DNA of 64,000 bases from Rhodobacteraceae bacterium HTCC2083 (GCA_000156115.1 DS995276.1:3628620-3692619); one strand, 5' to 3'. Positions 8,890 through 19,367 are shown, counted from the first letter of the stretch. Notes: a model not told the origin generated them from the letters alone. Numbers and translations: made by a program.

Positions 8890-9731
8890 GGTTCAGGACT
8901 CATAACCAGAATATGACGGTTGCAGCGAGGGCGATCGCTGACAGAAATACTTTGGGACATCGGTCATAGCGGGTTGCGACGCGTCGCCAGTCTTTAAGCC
9001 TGCCAAACATGCGTTCGATCCTGTTGCGGCGTTTGTAACGGCGCTTGTCGTATCGAACGGTCTTATTGCGTGACTTGCGACCAGGGATACAAGGCTTTGT
9101 GCCCCTGTCTGTTAAGGCTTCTCGGAACCAATCGGCATCATAGCCCCTGTCGGCGAGCAACCATTCCGCATCTGGTAAACCGCTCAGCAAAGCCGCCGCA
9201 CCGGTGTAATCGCTGACCTGACCGGCGGTTATGAAGAAGCGGATTGGGCGACCGCTGGTGTCAGTGACAGCATGCAATTTGGTGTTCATGCCGCCCTTTG
9301 TCTGACCGATTAGACGACCACGCCCCCCTTTTTAAGCCCCAGGCTTGAGGCAGTGCGGTGCGCTTTGAGGTAGGTCGCGTCGATCGAGATGGTCTGATTA
9401 TCGGGTGCCTCCGCTGCAAACCCCGTCATTATCCGGGCAAACACACCTATATCGCTCCAGCGTTTCCAGCGGTTGTACAACGTCTTGGGCGGACCATACG
9501 CTGCGGGGGCATCACACCAGCGTAAGCCATTGCGATTGATGAAGATAATACCACTCAAAACACGCCTATCGTCGACGCGTGGCCTACCTCGGCTCCTTGG
9601 AAAGTACGGACGAAGCCGCCTCATCTGTTCTTCGGTTAGCCAGTAAAGATTGCTCATCGTTCCCCCAAATCATTGGGGTTCGTGAATCATGACGACAAAC
9701 CAGCATCAAGGCAATTAATGGGTCCTGAGCC
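8890..9731 (-). mobile_element. IS5-family (IS427-like) insertion sequence, 842 bp
   Basis: The terminal inverted repeats are GGTTCAGGACTCAT on the left and GGCTCAGGACCCAT (minus strand) on the right. Both junctions are flanked by TA (8888-8889 and 9732-9733), the short target duplication expected for the IS427 group. The element holds one transposase in two frames and looks complete and potentially active. It sits just upstream of the broken anti-sigma gene, where the sigma gene would be expected, and 125 bp before cobS. Confidence 0.92.
8900..9657 (-). CDS. IS5-family transposase made by programmed frameshift
   Basis: The first frame (9657 to about 9310) starts MSNLYWLTEEQMRRLRPYFP and carries the first catalytic Asp in TISIDATYLKAHRTAS. 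The second frame, down to 8900, carries the second Asp (LLADRGYDADWF) and the catalytic Glu (RRNRIERMFGRLKDWRRVAT). The switch lies at an A5G6 slippery run (minus strand, 9323-9333), the usual frameshift site in this IS group, and joins LGLKKGG to RLIGQTKGGMNTKLHAV. The DDE triad is intact. Confidence 0.9.
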
Positions 9732-9856
9732 TAGTAAAAAGACTTTGAGCAGGGTTTGAATTTCGCCGCCCTTCCCCTTGTCCTTGGGTCGGATTTGAGG
9801 CACGAGTTGATCATCAGATACGGCTGCGCCGCACGCACAAGACAAGGACAGACACC

Positions 9857-10843
9857 ATGGCCGACGAGATGCTGGACATCGACATGAAACCAACTGAAGA
9901 CATCTCCGTTCGCGAGGTCTTTGGCCTCGATACGGATATGGTCGTCAAAGGCTTTGCCAAACGCACAGACCGTGTCCCGGAACTCGATAGCACTTACAAG
10001 TTTGACCCAGACACCACGATGGCGATCCTTGCGGGCTTTTCGCACAATCGCCGCGTGATGGTTCAGGGCTATCACGGCACGGGTAAATCCACCCACATTG
10101 AACAGGTTGCGTCACGTTTGAACTGGCCTGCTGTGCGTGTGAACCTCGACAGCCACATCTCTCGGATTGATTTGATCGGCAAAGACGCGATCAAACTAAA
10201 AGACGGCAAGCAAGTTACTGATTTCCAAGAAGGTATCCTGCCTTGGGCCCTGCGCAATCCAACAGCGATTGTGTTTGATGAATACGACGCGGGCCGCGCG
10301 GACGTGATGTTCGTAATCCAGCGTGTTCTGGAAACTGATGGTAAATTGACGCTTCTAGATCAGAACAAAGTGATCAATCCGCATCCCTATTTCCGCATCT
10401 TCGCGACCGCGAACACGGTTGGTTTGGGTGACACGACAGGTCTTTACCACGGTACGCAACAGATCAACCAAGGTCAGATGGACCGTTGGTCGCTTGTAGC
10501 TACGTTGAACTATCTCAGCGTTGATGCTGAAAGCTCCATCGTTCTTTCCAAGAACGCGCATTATAATAGTGAAGCGGGTCGCAAGACTGTGAAGCAAATG
10601 GTCAAAGTAGCTGACCTCACGCGCACAGCCTTCATGAACGGGGATCTGTCTACGGTGATGTCACCGCGCACGGTTATTGCATGGGCGCAGAACGCAGAAA
10701 TCTTCCGCAATGTGGGCTACGCGTTCCGTCTGTCTTTCCTCAATAAATGCGACGAGCTTGAGCGCCAAACGGTTGCTGAGTTCTATCAGCGTTGTTTCGA
10801 TGAAGAACTGCCTGAAAGCGCTGCAAGTGTGAGCTTGGGGTAA
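9857..10843 (+). CDS. cobS: Aerobic cobaltochelatase subunit CobS
   Basis: CobS is the AAA+ ATPase that, with CobT and CobN, drives ATP-dependent cobalt insertion into hydrogenobyrinic acid a,c-diamide in aerobic cobalamin synthesis. The 328-residue product shows Walker A (GYHGTGKST, about residue 71), Walker B ([10 protein letters not shown], about 137) and the sensor stretch [18 protein letters not shown] good ribosome-binding site (AAGGA) precedes the ATG. I see no cobalamin riboswitch upstream. The stop overlaps the next start by one base (TAATG). Confidence 0.97.
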   Translation: MADEMLDIDMKPTEDISVREVFGLDTDMVVKGFAKRTDRVPELDSTYKFDPDTTMAILAGFSHNRRVMVQGYHGTGKSTHIEQVASRLNWPAVRVNLDSHISRIDLIGKDAIKLKDGKQVTDFQEGILPWALRNPTAIVFDEYDAGRADVMFVIQRVLETDGKLTLLDQNKVINPHPYFRIFATANTVGLGDTTGLYHGTQQINQGQMDRWSLVATLNYLSVDAESSIVLSKNAHYNSEAGRKTVKQMVKVADLTRTAFMNGDLSTVMSPRTVIAWAQNAEIFRNVGYAFRLSFLNKCDELERQTVAEFYQRCFDEELPESAASVSLG

Positions 10844-11268
10844 TGCGAAGCGGCCTTCACCTGCTAAGTATGTCATTGCTTCTAATAAAAGCAACCGCAG
10901 TGCAGGCCGCGCCGAACCCCGCGCTCATTGAAACCAAAGCAATCCAAGCAGGCGGTGGCGTTGAAACCATTGCACCATCTTGCGCGTTGTTGGCAGAGAT
11001 TTTACGCCAAGAAAACACGTTTTTTGGACGTACAGAAAATGCTAACGAATTTTCCGAATTTGTCGGTGCCTTTGACGAGCTTTTTCAACGTACGACTGGT
11101 CATGGCTTGCACATGGCATTGGGAGCGTCTCTCTCTCAAATCGCGAACGACGAATTGGACTATTTGAAGGGCCAAAGTCAGCCCACTTCATTCGGCGAGC
11201 TTGAAAATTGGAATTCGTGCTTGGAATTTGCATCTAAACACTCAGAAACTGCGGATTTAGTAAAATGA
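10843..11268 (+). CDS. Small predicted exported protein between cobS and cobT
   Basis: 141 residues. The N-terminus ([20 protein letters not shown]) is a clear Sec signal with an AQAA/AxA-like cleavage site, so the mature protein of about 118 residues should be periplasmic. It has two cysteines (SCALL and NSCLEF) that could form a disulfide. It overlaps cobS by 1 nt and cobT by 4 nt (ATGA), so its translation is tightly coupled to both. I do not recognise a family, and a cobaltochelatase role for a periplasmic protein is not obvious. Confidence 0.75.
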   Translation: MRSGLHLLSMSLLLIKATAVQAAPNPALIETKAIQAGGGVETIAPSCALLAEILRQENTFFGRTENANEFSEFVGAFDELFQRTTGHGLHMALGASLSQIANDELDYLKGQSQPTSFGELENWNSCLEFASKHSETADLVK

Positions 11269-13142
11269 GCCAACAAAACGACAATCCAGCAGATCCATTC
11301 AAAAAGGCCTTGGCCGAAGCGACTAAGGTCATGGCGAATGATCCCGAGTTGTCCGTGACATACACGGTCGACCCCTCTGGCGTTTCTGGCGACACGATGC
11401 GCCTACCCCAAGTCAGCCGCCGCATGACCCGCGAGGAAGTCTTAATCGCGCGCGGCACCGCGGACGCGCTTGCGATGTACCGCAAGTTTCATGATGGCAG
11501 CACCCATTCGCGGTATGTCCCGCAGGGCGAAACCGCGCGCGAGCTTTATGAAGCGATGGAAACAGCGCGTTGTGAGGCAATGGGTGCGCGCGACATGCCC
11601 GGCACCGCGGGAAACATTGACGCGAAAATCGGCAATGAGGCGCTGCGCAAGGGCTATGACCAGATCAAGGATGCCGCTGATGCGCCTTTGGCCACTGCCG
11701 CTGGCTATCTTGTGCGCCACCTCGCCACGGGGCGTGATCTACCAGAGGGCGCGCAGAATGTGATGAACCTTTGGAGGGATTTCATCGAAAAGCAGGCCGG
11801 TGACACACTTGATGATATCGATGCTTTGCTCGATGATCAGGCCGCCTTTGCCAAATTATCGCGCCAATTGATCCAAGATCTTGGTTACGGCGACCAACTT
11901 GGCGATGATCCTGATGATATCGATGATGATGCGCAGGATGATGCAGAAGAAAGCGGCGAAGACGAACAAGAACCCGATAGTTCCGGTCAGGATGACGAGG
12001 GCGAAGAGGCTGACGACGCCTCCGCTGAGCAATCTCAAGAAGAACAGCAAGACGCCGCGCAGGCCCAAGTCTCCATGGACGATGTTTCTGATCAGGAAAT
12101 GGGTGATGAGGCAGAGATGCCCGAAGGCGAGGCCCCTCTTGAGCCGCCGCAGCCTCAACCGATTTCTGATGCTGATCCGAATTATCAGGTCTATGACACC
12201 CAATTTGACGAAGAAGTGCGCGCCGAAGATTTGGCAGAGCCAATCGAGCTGGAACGCTTGCGCGCCTACCTTGATCAACAGCTAGAACCTTTGAAAGGCG
12301 CGGTCTCGCGCCTTGCCAACAAATTGCAGCGCCGCTTGCAAGCGCAGCAAAACCGCTCTTGGGAGTTTGATCTTGAGGAAGGTACGCTTGACGCGGGCCG
12401 CCTTGCGCGCGTGGTTGCCAACCCGACAACACCGCTTAGTTTTAAGGTCGAGAAAGACACAGAATTCCGCGACACGATTGTGACGCTCTTGCTCGACAAT
12501 TCCGGTTCCATGCGCGGTCGTCCGATTTCTATTGCTGCGATCTGTGCTGATGTTCTGGCACGCACGCTTGAGCGCTGTAATGTGAAGGTAGAAATCCTAG
12601 GCTTTACCACGCGCGCGTGGAAAGGTGGCCAATCTCGCGAGGCTTGGCTCAATGCGGGACGTGAACAACAGCCCGGACGCCTGAATGATCTGCGCCATAT
12701 CATCTACAAAAGCGCCGACAGCCCTTGGCGTCGTGCGCGGCCCAATTTGGGCCTAATGATGAAAGAAGGTCTGCTCAAAGAAAACATCGACGGCGAGGCA
12801 CTGGAGTGGGCGCACCGCCGTATGACTGGTCGTCCTGAGGCGCGTAAGATCTTGATGGTGATCTCGGATGGCGCACCTGTGGATGACAGTACTTTGTCCG
12901 TTAACCCCGCGAATTACTTGGAAAAACACCTGCGCGATGTGATCGCGATGGTCGAAAAGAAACGCGCGGTTGAACTGCTCGCCATCGGTATCGGTCATGA
13001 CGTGACGCGCTATTACGAGCGCGCCGTGACGATCACCGATGTGGAACAGCTTGCAGGTGCCATGACAGAGCAGCTTGCCGCTTTGTTTGACAGTGACCCA
13101 CGTGCCCGCGCGCGGGTGATGGGTATGCGGAAAGTCGGTTGA
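11265..13142 (+). CDS. cobT: Aerobic cobaltochelatase subunit CobT
   Basis: CobT pairs with CobS to form the chaperone-like ring that acts on CobN during cobalt insertion. The 625-residue product has the usual three parts. These are an N-terminal region with [21 protein letters not shown], a very acidic linker at about residues 210-300 (long Asp/Glu runs), and a C-terminal vWA domain with an intact MIDAS ([12 protein letters not shown], about residue 411) and [16 protein letters not shown]. It starts within the preceding small gene. cobN is not in the window. Confidence 0.97.
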   Translation: MSQQNDNPADPFKKALAEATKVMANDPELSVTYTVDPSGVSGDTMRLPQVSRRMTREEVLIARGTADALAMYRKFHDGSTHSRYVPQGETARELYEAMETARCEAMGARDMPGTAGNIDAKIGNEALRKGYDQIKDAADAPLATAAGYLVRHLATGRDLPEGAQNVMNLWRDFIEKQAGDTLDDIDALLDDQAAFAKLSRQLIQDLGYGDQLGDDPDDIDDDAQDDAEESGEDEQEPDSSGQDDEGEEADDASAEQSQEEQQDAAQAQVSMDDVSDQEMGDEAEMPEGEAPLEPPQPQPISDADPNYQVYDTQFDEEVRAEDLAEPIELERLRAYLDQQLEPLKGAVSRLANKLQRRLQAQQNRSWEFDLEEGTLDAGRLARVVANPTTPLSFKVEKDTEFRDTIVTLLLDNSGSMRGRPISIAAICADVLARTLERCNVKVEILGFTTRAWKGGQSREAWLNAGREQQPGRLNDLRHIIYKSADSPWRRARPNLGLMMKEGLLKENIDGEALEWAHRRMTGRPEARKILMVISDGAPVDDSTLSVNPANYLEKHLRDVIAMVEKKRAVELLAIGIGHDVTRYYERAVTITDVEQLAGAMTEQLAALFDSDPRARARVMGMRKVG

Positions 13143-13189
13143 CGCCCCTCTGACTTTGCGCTCCTCTCAGTCAAAAGAGGATGCGCGCC

Positions 13190-14986
13190 ATGTTTCAAAG
13201 CTTTGACACCACCAGCACGCCAGAGCATGGCGCTGCGCGTCTTGCAAACCTGCGGGCTCAGATGCAAGACGCGCAGCTTGACGGCTTCATCATCCCGCGC
13301 GCAGATGCCCATCAGGGCGAATACGTTGCACCTCGGGATGAGCGTTTACAGTGGCTTACAGGTTTCACAGGCTCTGCGGGCTTTTGTTGCGCCCTGCGCG
13401 AAACCGCTGGTGTGTTCATCGATGGACGCTACCGCACGCAGGTGAAATCCCAAGTTGATCTCGCCCATTATAGCCCTGTCCCTTGGCCCGAAATTTCGCT
13501 GGCGGATTGGCTCAAAGAACAGATGCCAAATGGTGGCACCGTGGGATTTGATCCATGGTTAATGACTCAAGGCCAGTTGAACATGCATGAAGACGCGCTT
13601 GCCGATAGCGGAATTGTACTGCGCCCCTGCGATAATTTAGTGGACTCAATCTGGGCGGATCAACCGGCTCCGCCAATGACGCCAGCTTTCACCTACCCCA
13701 TTGAATACTCTGGAAAATCATCTGTAGACAAACGCAACGAGTGCGCTGCAGACTTGCAAGAACAGGGCGAACAAGCAGCGTTGATCACCCTGCCCGACAG
13801 CCTGTGTTGGTTGTTGAACATTCGCGGCAATGACGTTTCCAAAACCCCTTTGATGCATGGCTTTGCGATCTTGCACAGCGACGCGCGCGTGCAACTATTC
13901 GTGGAGCCGTTCAAAGTTGCGAGCATCGGCGCAGATCCGTCAATCGACATCGCACCGCCTTCTGAGTTTAAAGCCGCACTCAGCCAATTTGCAGGCAAAG
14001 TGCGCTGCGATAAAACCTCTGTGCCGGTCGCCGTGATCAACGCACTCGCGAAGGGCGACGCGGAAATTACATATGGCAACGAACCCTGCGTCCTGCCTAA
14101 AGCGCGCAAAAATCCTGTCGAGATCGAAGGCACGCGCAACGCTCACATCACAGACGCCACAGCCGTTTGCGAGTTGCTCTGCTGGCTTGATCAACAGCCC
14201 GCCAATAGCATTTCTGAAATCGACGTAGTGAGCCAGTTGGAGCATTGCAGACGCGCCACCAACGCGCTGCAAGACATCAGTTTTGATACCATTTCTGGCG
14301 CTGGCCCAAACGGCGCGATCATGCATTACCGCGTCACGCATGAGACTGCGCGCACCCTACGCGACGGCGACCTTTTGGTGCTCGACAGTGGCGGGCAGTA
14401 CCTCAATGGCACCACCGATATCACCCGCACCATCGCGATTGGTCCCCCTGGGAACGAAGAACGCACCGCCTTCACGCGCGTGTTGCAAGGAATGATCGCG
14501 ATCTCGCGTTTGCGCTGGCCCAAGGGTCTTGCGGGACGTGATATCGAAGCGGTTGGACGTGTGCCGCTCTGGCTTGCGGGACAGGATTTTGATCATGGGA
14601 TTGGACATGGCGTCGGGCATTTCCTTGGCGTGCATGAAGGGCCGCAGCGGCTAAGCCGCGTCAGCCAAGTCCCCCTTGATCCGGGCATGATCCTATCCAA
14701 TGAACCGGGCTATTACCGCGAAGGGGCCTTTGGGATTCGCATCGAAAATCTTGTTGTTGTCTGCAAGGCCGGTGTGCCCAAAGGCGGTGATGTCCACCGC
14801 GTCATGTATGATTTTGAAACGCTCACATATGTGCCAATTGATCGCCGCTTGATCCGAACCGATCTGCTGAATGCGGCCGAATTGAAGTGGATGGACAGCT
14901 ATCACGCTGCCTGTAAAGCCAAGCTCACAGGCAAACTCAGCGATGCTGCGCAAGACTGGCTGGAAGAAGCTACTAAGCCCTTGTAA
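13190..14986 (+). CDS. Aminopeptidase P family protein (M24B metallopeptidase)
   Basis: It cleaves an N-terminal residue before proline using two metal ions. The 598-residue product has two creatinase-type N-terminal domains and a C-terminal pita-bread catalytic domain. Metal ligands are visible in LLVLDSGGQYLNGTTDITRT (two Asp), HGIGHGVGHFLGVHEGP (His), ILSNEPGYYREG (Glu) and IRIENLVVV (Glu). Start: AAGAGG lies 9 nt before the ATG at 13190, while the ATG at 13181 abuts it with no spacing, so 13190 is chosen. It converges with the ClC gene with 4 bp between stops. Confidence 0.93.
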   Translation: MFQSFDTTSTPEHGAARLANLRAQMQDAQLDGFIIPRADAHQGEYVAPRDERLQWLTGFTGSAGFCCALRETAGVFIDGRYRTQVKSQVDLAHYSPVPWPEISLADWLKEQMPNGGTVGFDPWLMTQGQLNMHEDALADSGIVLRPCDNLVDSIWADQPAPPMTPAFTYPIEYSGKSSVDKRNECAADLQEQGEQAALITLPDSLCWLLNIRGNDVSKTPLMHGFAILHSDARVQLFVEPFKVASIGADPSIDIAPPSEFKAALSQFAGKVRCDKTSVPVAVINALAKGDAEITYGNEPCVLPKARKNPVEIEGTRNAHITDATAVCELLCWLDQQPANSISEIDVVSQLEHCRRATNALQDISFDTISGAGPNGAIMHYRVTHETARTLRDGDLLVLDSGGQYLNGTTDITRTIAIGPPGNEERTAFTRVLQGMIAISRLRWPKGLAGRDIEAVGRVPLWLAGQDFDHGIGHGVGHFLGVHEGPQRLSRVSQVPLDPGMILSNEPGYYREGAFGIRIENLVVVCKAGVPKGGDVHRVMYDFETLTYVPIDRRLIRTDLLNAAELKWMDSYHAACKAKLTGKLSDAAQDWLEEATKPL

Positions 14987-14990
14987 ACGA

Positions 14991-16634
14991 TTAGCTATGC
15001 TCTTCCGCAGCGGTCGCAGCCAACGCACGATTATAGGCTTTCAACGCGTCCACTTGATACAAAGCGCCCCACAATTCGGGCGCTTGGTCTTCCCCTGAGA
15101 GGGTCACAACAGGAATGAAATCAACGCCGGATTTGTCAAAGATCGGCATCGCTGCCTCTAATGTGGCGTTGCCATCCACGTAGATCCCTTCCGAGATCAT
15201 CTCCCAACAGGCGTCCTCATCAATGCCATCCTCGGACTTGCGCATCACCCCCGCCACCCGGAACATCGCTAACAGATAGGCCTGCGGTCCAGCAGCAAGA
15301 TGGATATTGCGCCGCTCTAACTGCGTTAAAAAGAACGAACGATCCACCAATCGCGAAGCCAAGGCCGTAGACAAAGACACCGACACCATCACCGCAAGGC
15401 CAGTCTGCCAGTCCCCCGTTAACTCGAACACGATCAAGGTCGTCGAAATCGGCGCGCCCAAAACTGCAGCCGACACAGCGCCCATCCCTGCCAACGCATA
15501 AAGCGTGTGCGATCCGCTGATCTCTGGAAACACCGAGGTCGCGATCAGACCAAACGCCAAACCCGTCAACGCCCCGATCATCAAGGACGGCGAGAAAATG
15601 CCACCCCCCATGCGTCCACCCATCGTGATGGCGACCGCTGCAACTTTGATCATCGCAAAAACGATCGCCTCGTGCAGCAACAACTTACCTGTCAAAGCGG
15701 CCGAAGTAGTCTCATATCCCACACCAATGATGTGCGGAAACCAGATCGCCAAAAGCCCAAGTAGCGCCCCCGCAAGGGCAGGCCTGATCCAATACGGCAG
15801 ACCCAATCTGCTTTGAAGGCGCGACTCCATGTCATCCGCCCAAAACACGCAGCGCATCAAGGTCACAGCGACCAAGCCACAGACGAGTCCAAGGATCAGA
15901 TAGGCTGGCAGCTCTGCGTAAAATTCTAGCGCCGTGGTGCCTGGTAAAGCGAATTCAGCAGTGTCACCAAAGGCCAAGCGGTTGATCACCGTACCCGCCG
16001 CGCTTGCGATTACGATGGGGGCAAAGGCGTGCACTGCGAAGTGACGCAAGACCACTTCCAAAGCGAATAAAGCACCCGCAATAGGCGCGTTAAAACTCGC
16101 TGACACCGCCGCCGCAACGGCGCAGCCCAAAAGGTCGCGCCCCGTGATACCATCCGCGCGAATAAGGTTGCTGACCCAGCTCGAAATCATCGCCGCGATA
16201 TGCACCACAGGCCCCTCGCGCCCAGTCGATCCCCCCGTGCCAAGTGTGATCATCGACGATAACGCAGAAGCGACGCCCGCCTTTTTTTCAACCCGACCTT
16301 CGTTGAGGGCCGCTCCTTCGATCACGTCCGCAACGGAGCGCACACGCCCATCAGGGGTAAAATGATGCAAGATGATCCCCACAGCAACACCGCCAACCAT
16401 CGGTATCATCAACACCCAATACCAAGGCAGATTTGCCGCAAAACTATGCAGCTTGGTGACATCCTCAACGCCGTACAGCGTTGTTTGCAATAGAGAAATA
16501 CCGTACCTGAATAGCACCGCTGCAAGGCCTGCCGCGATCCCGATCATCAAAGCGATAAACCAGAACTGGATTTGCGATGGACCCCGCCGCCGCATATGGG
16601 CCCAGACCTGAGTCAGACTATCCTTGGCGTCCAT
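14991..16634 (-). CDS. ClC-family chloride channel/antiporter
   Basis: An integral membrane protein of about 547 residues with roughly ten or more hydrophobic helices. Ion-pathway motifs present are GSTGREGPVVHI (GREGP, with the gating Glu) and GGRMGGGIFSPSL (GxFxP). A C-terminal cytoplasmic stretch of about 120 residues (ISEGIYVDGNATLEAAMPIF, then DFIPVV) resembles a single CBS-like module. The ATG at 16634 (MDAKDSLTQVW) fits the family. A GTG at 16673, just after the recN stop, and an ATG at 16715 inside recN are alternatives. Channel versus H+/Cl- exchange is not decided here. Confidence 0.92.
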   Translation of the reverse strand: MDAKDSLTQVWAHMRRRGPSQIQFWFIALMIGIAAGLAAVLFRYGISLLQTTLYGVEDVTKLHSFAANLPWYWVLMIPMVGGVAVGIILHHFTPDGRVRSVADVIEGAALNEGRVEKKAGVASALSSMITLGTGGSTGREGPVVHIAAMISSWVSNLIRADGITGRDLLGCAVAAAVSASFNAPIAGALFALEVVLRHFAVHAFAPIVIASAAGTVINRLAFGDTAEFALPGTTALEFYAELPAYLILGLVCGLVAVTLMRCVFWADDMESRLQSRLGLPYWIRPALAGALLGLLAIWFPHIIGVGYETTSAALTGKLLLHEAIVFAMIKVAAVAITMGGRMGGGIFSPSLMIGALTGLAFGLIATSVFPEISGSHTLYALAGMGAVSAAVLGAPISTTLIVFELTGDWQTGLAVMVSVSLSTALASRLVDRSFFLTQLERRNIHLAAGPQAYLLAMFRVAGVMRKSEDGIDEDACWEMISEGIYVDGNATLEAAMPIFDKSGVDFIPVVTLSGEDQAPELWGALYQVDALKAYNRALAATAAEEHS

Positions 16635-16674
16635 CAAAACTGTGCCGAGCGCTGAAAGGACAGATCGTATCACA

Positions 16675-18324
16675 TCAACCCGCCAGCAAAGACCGCGCGG
16701 CGGCGCGCGCTTCATCGGTGATCGTATCGCCTGAAATCATCCGCGCGATTTCGTCGGTCCTCTCGTCCGGTGACAAGGGCAAAACCGTCGACAATGTCGC
16801 CTCGTTCACCACACGTTTCTCCACACGCCAATGATGTCCACCAAGGGCCGCGACCTGTGGCGAGTGCGTGACAACCAACACCTGTCCGCCCTCCGCAAGA
16901 CTTGCCAAACGACGTCCGACTGCATCCGCTGTCGCGCCGCCGACACCGCGATCAATCTCATCGAAAACCATCGAGATGTCTTGGCTTTCATTCGACAAAC
17001 AAACCTTTAAGGCCAGCAAAAAGCGGCTCAACTCGCCGCCCGAGGCTATCTTGTTCAAAGGCCCGCTTGGCGCACCGGGGTTCGTGGCCACTGTAAATGC
17101 AACCGCGTCACGCCCTGTCGCTGTCGTGGGCGCTTCACTCACTTGCGTCGTGAACACCGCGCGCTCCATCTTCAGTGGTGCCAGTTCTAGGGTGACCGCC
17201 TGATCCAAGGCCATCGCTGCTTTTCCACGTGCGTCGCTCAATGCCTGCGCGGCCCGGTCATACTGCGTCTCTGCCTCTTGAACTGCCTCTCGCGCCTCAC
17301 CCAATTGCGCGTCCCCTGCATCCAACGCTGCAAGGCGATCGCGTAATTCAACCGCGAACACCCCAAGCTCATCCGGCGTCACATTATGCTTGCGCGCCGA
17401 GGCACGGATCGCGAACAAACGCTCTTCGCAATTCTCTAGATCCGTTGAATTGAATTCTAGGTTATCAAGGCAATTCTCAATTCCAGCACTCGCCTCCCCC
17501 ATTTCTTCCAATGCACGGCTGAGCCGCGCTAAAGGCGCGTCCAACTGCCCCTCCGCTTGCGCGGCAACGCCATCAAGCCAGCGGATCGCTTCGCCAATCA
17601 CTCCTTCAGCGCCCTCAAATCCAATCATGTTATGCGCGCGCGCCACGTCACCACGGATCTTCTCTGCGCTCTGCATCTTACGTCGCACCGTATCAAGCGC
17701 CGCCTCTTCGCCCGGTTGCGGGCCAAGATCATCTAATTCGGCCACCGCGTGGCGCAAGAAATCTTCTTCCTCACGCACCGCAGCAATCGCAGCCTCCAAT
17801 ATCTTCAAGGACTTGCGCGCCCCAGACAGTTCTTTCCATGCGCTAGCCACAGCCTTGTGTAGTTCTGGTTTATCAAGAAATGCATCCAGAACAGCCATGT
17901 GGCCTTTGGGATCTAGCAAGCCACGATCATCGTGTTGTCCGTGCAATTCCACCAAGGTTTCGGACAGCGCACGCAACACCTCGCCAGAACATCGCCGATC
18001 ATTGACCCAAGCCGTTTTGCGTCCATCGCTACGGTTCACACGGCGCAGGATCAACTCATGTTCGACAGGTAAACCCGTCTCTTCGAGGATGCTCAGTGCT
18101 GCGTGGCCCTTCGGCAAATCAAAGACGGCTGTCACTTCACCTTGCTCCGCACCTGCGCGAACAAGTTCGGCGCGACCGCGCCAGCCCAGAACAAACCCGA
18201 GTGAATCCAAGAGGATAGACTTTCCTGCCCCCGTCTCACCCGTCAAAACATTCAAGCCCGACTGAAAGCCAAGCTCGAGATGATCAATAATCAAGATATC
18301 ACGAATATCGAGCGTACGTAGCAT
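16675..18324 (-). CDS. recN: DNA repair protein RecN
   Basis: An SMC-like ATPase acting in double-strand break repair. The 549-residue protein has Walker A (GETGAGKSILLDS, about residue 29), a central coiled-coil region, the ABC signature area LNKIASGGELSRFLLALK and Walker B (SMVFDEIDRGVGG). The length is normal. It lies 41 bp downstream of bamD on the same strand, a linkage I recall as common in Rhodobacteraceae, and the ClC gene follows closely. Confidence 0.97.
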   Translation of the reverse strand: MLRTLDIRDILIIDHLELGFQSGLNVLTGETGAGKSILLDSLGFVLGWRGRAELVRAGAEQGEVTAVFDLPKGHAALSILEETGLPVEHELILRRVNRSDGRKTAWVNDRRCSGEVLRALSETLVELHGQHDDRGLLDPKGHMAVLDAFLDKPELHKAVASAWKELSGARKSLKILEAAIAAVREEEDFLRHAVAELDDLGPQPGEEAALDTVRRKMQSAEKIRGDVARAHNMIGFEGAEGVIGEAIRWLDGVAAQAEGQLDAPLARLSRALEEMGEASAGIENCLDNLEFNSTDLENCEERLFAIRASARKHNVTPDELGVFAVELRDRLAALDAGDAQLGEAREAVQEAETQYDRAAQALSDARGKAAMALDQAVTLELAPLKMERAVFTTQVSEAPTTATGRDAVAFTVATNPGAPSGPLNKIASGGELSRFLLALKVCLSNESQDISMVFDEIDRGVGGATADAVGRRLASLAEGGQVLVVTHSPQVAALGGHHWRVEKRVVNEATLSTVLPLSPDERTDEIARMISGDTITDEARAAARSLLAG

Positions 18325-18365
18325 TCAGTCACCCCTTCGCGCGAACCAGTCACGCGCATACAGGA

Positions 18366-19235
18366 TTACAGCCACTTGCCTTGCAACATCTGGCGGTAAA
18401 CTTGACGCAACCAGCTGTCGCCCGCCGCTGTCAATTCCAAACCACGCCCTGTGAGCAGCTTGAAACTATCCTCATACCACTCCGTGCTTTTATAGTTGTG
18501 GCCAAGGATCGCACCCGCAGTCTGCGCTTCTTCGTTCAAACCAAGGGACAAATAGGACTCAACCAAACGATGCAGCGCTTCAGGTGTATGTGTCGTCGTC
18601 TGAAAATCCTCCACAACGACGCGGAAGCGGTTGATAGAGGAGGTGTAGTGATCACGACGCAGATAATAACGGCCAATTTCCATCTCTTTACCCGCCAAGT
18701 GATCAAAGGCAAGATCGAATTTCAATATCGCAGAACTCGTGTATTCGCTATCAGGATAACGCTCAATCACGGTGCGCAGGCCCTGCAAGGCCTGGAAGGT
18801 AAGGCCTTGATCGCGGCCCAAATCTTCGATCTGATCGTAATAACTCAACGCCAGCAAATATTGCGCATAAGCGGCGTCATCATCGGTGGGATAGACATCA
18901 ATGAAACGCTGCGCCGAGGCGCGAGAATTCTCGTAGTCTTTGTCTTTGTGATAGGCAAAGGCCTGCATAATCAAACCGCGTTTCGCCCACTCTGAATACG
19001 GATAAAGACGCTCAACTTCACCGAAATAGAACGCCGCATCATCATCGCGCTTACGTTCCAATTCGAACTCACCGCGCTCGTAGATTTGCTCAGCTGTAAA
19101 AGTGTCCAGGGGAATAGTAGATTTACCGCCCAGAAAACGAGAGACCCCGCCTCCACCACCGCCGCTGCATCCGGCAACCGTCAGAGTGAGTACAGTCGCA
19201 ACTGTCAGAGCGTGACGCACAGATTTGCGTTTCAT
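18366..19235 (-). CDS. bamD: Outer membrane assembly factor BamD
   Basis: A lipoprotein of the BAM complex that inserts beta-barrel proteins into the outer membrane. The signal ends in a lipobox (TVAGC, Cys23). The mature protein is a TPR-type solenoid: AEQIYERGEFELERKRDDDA, VERLYPYSEWAKRGLIMQAF and YPDSEYTSSAILKFDLAFDH. The length (289) is normal. A glycine-rich tract directly follows the lipidated Cys. Confidence 0.95.
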   Translation of the reverse strand: MKRKSVRHALTVATVLTLTVAGCSGGGGGGVSRFLGGKSTIPLDTFTAEQIYERGEFELERKRDDDAAFYFGEVERLYPYSEWAKRGLIMQAFAYHKDKDYENSRASAQRFIDVYPTDDDAAYAQYLLALSYYDQIEDLGRDQGLTFQALQGLRTVIERYPDSEYTSSAILKFDLAFDHLAGKEMEIGRYYLRRDHYTSSINRFRVVVEDFQTTTHTPEALHRLVESYLSLGLNEEAQTAGAILGHNYKSTEWYEDSFKLLTGRGLELTAAGDSWLRQVYRQMLQGKWL

Positions 19236-19367
19236 TCCAGCACCTTTGATCGAACCTGTCAGAGTTTTATCTCTGTTTTCACGTCGGTCCTAGCACATAA
19301 TATCCACATGCAAAATGGCTATACCCCAAAATCTTGGGCCAATGCGCATCTTCACGTCATATTGAGG

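Noticed and set aside
9732-9856. Cobalamin riboswitch before cobS
   Set aside because: None of the B12-box or other core motifs is visible in the 125-bp gap; only a plain ribosome-binding site is seen.
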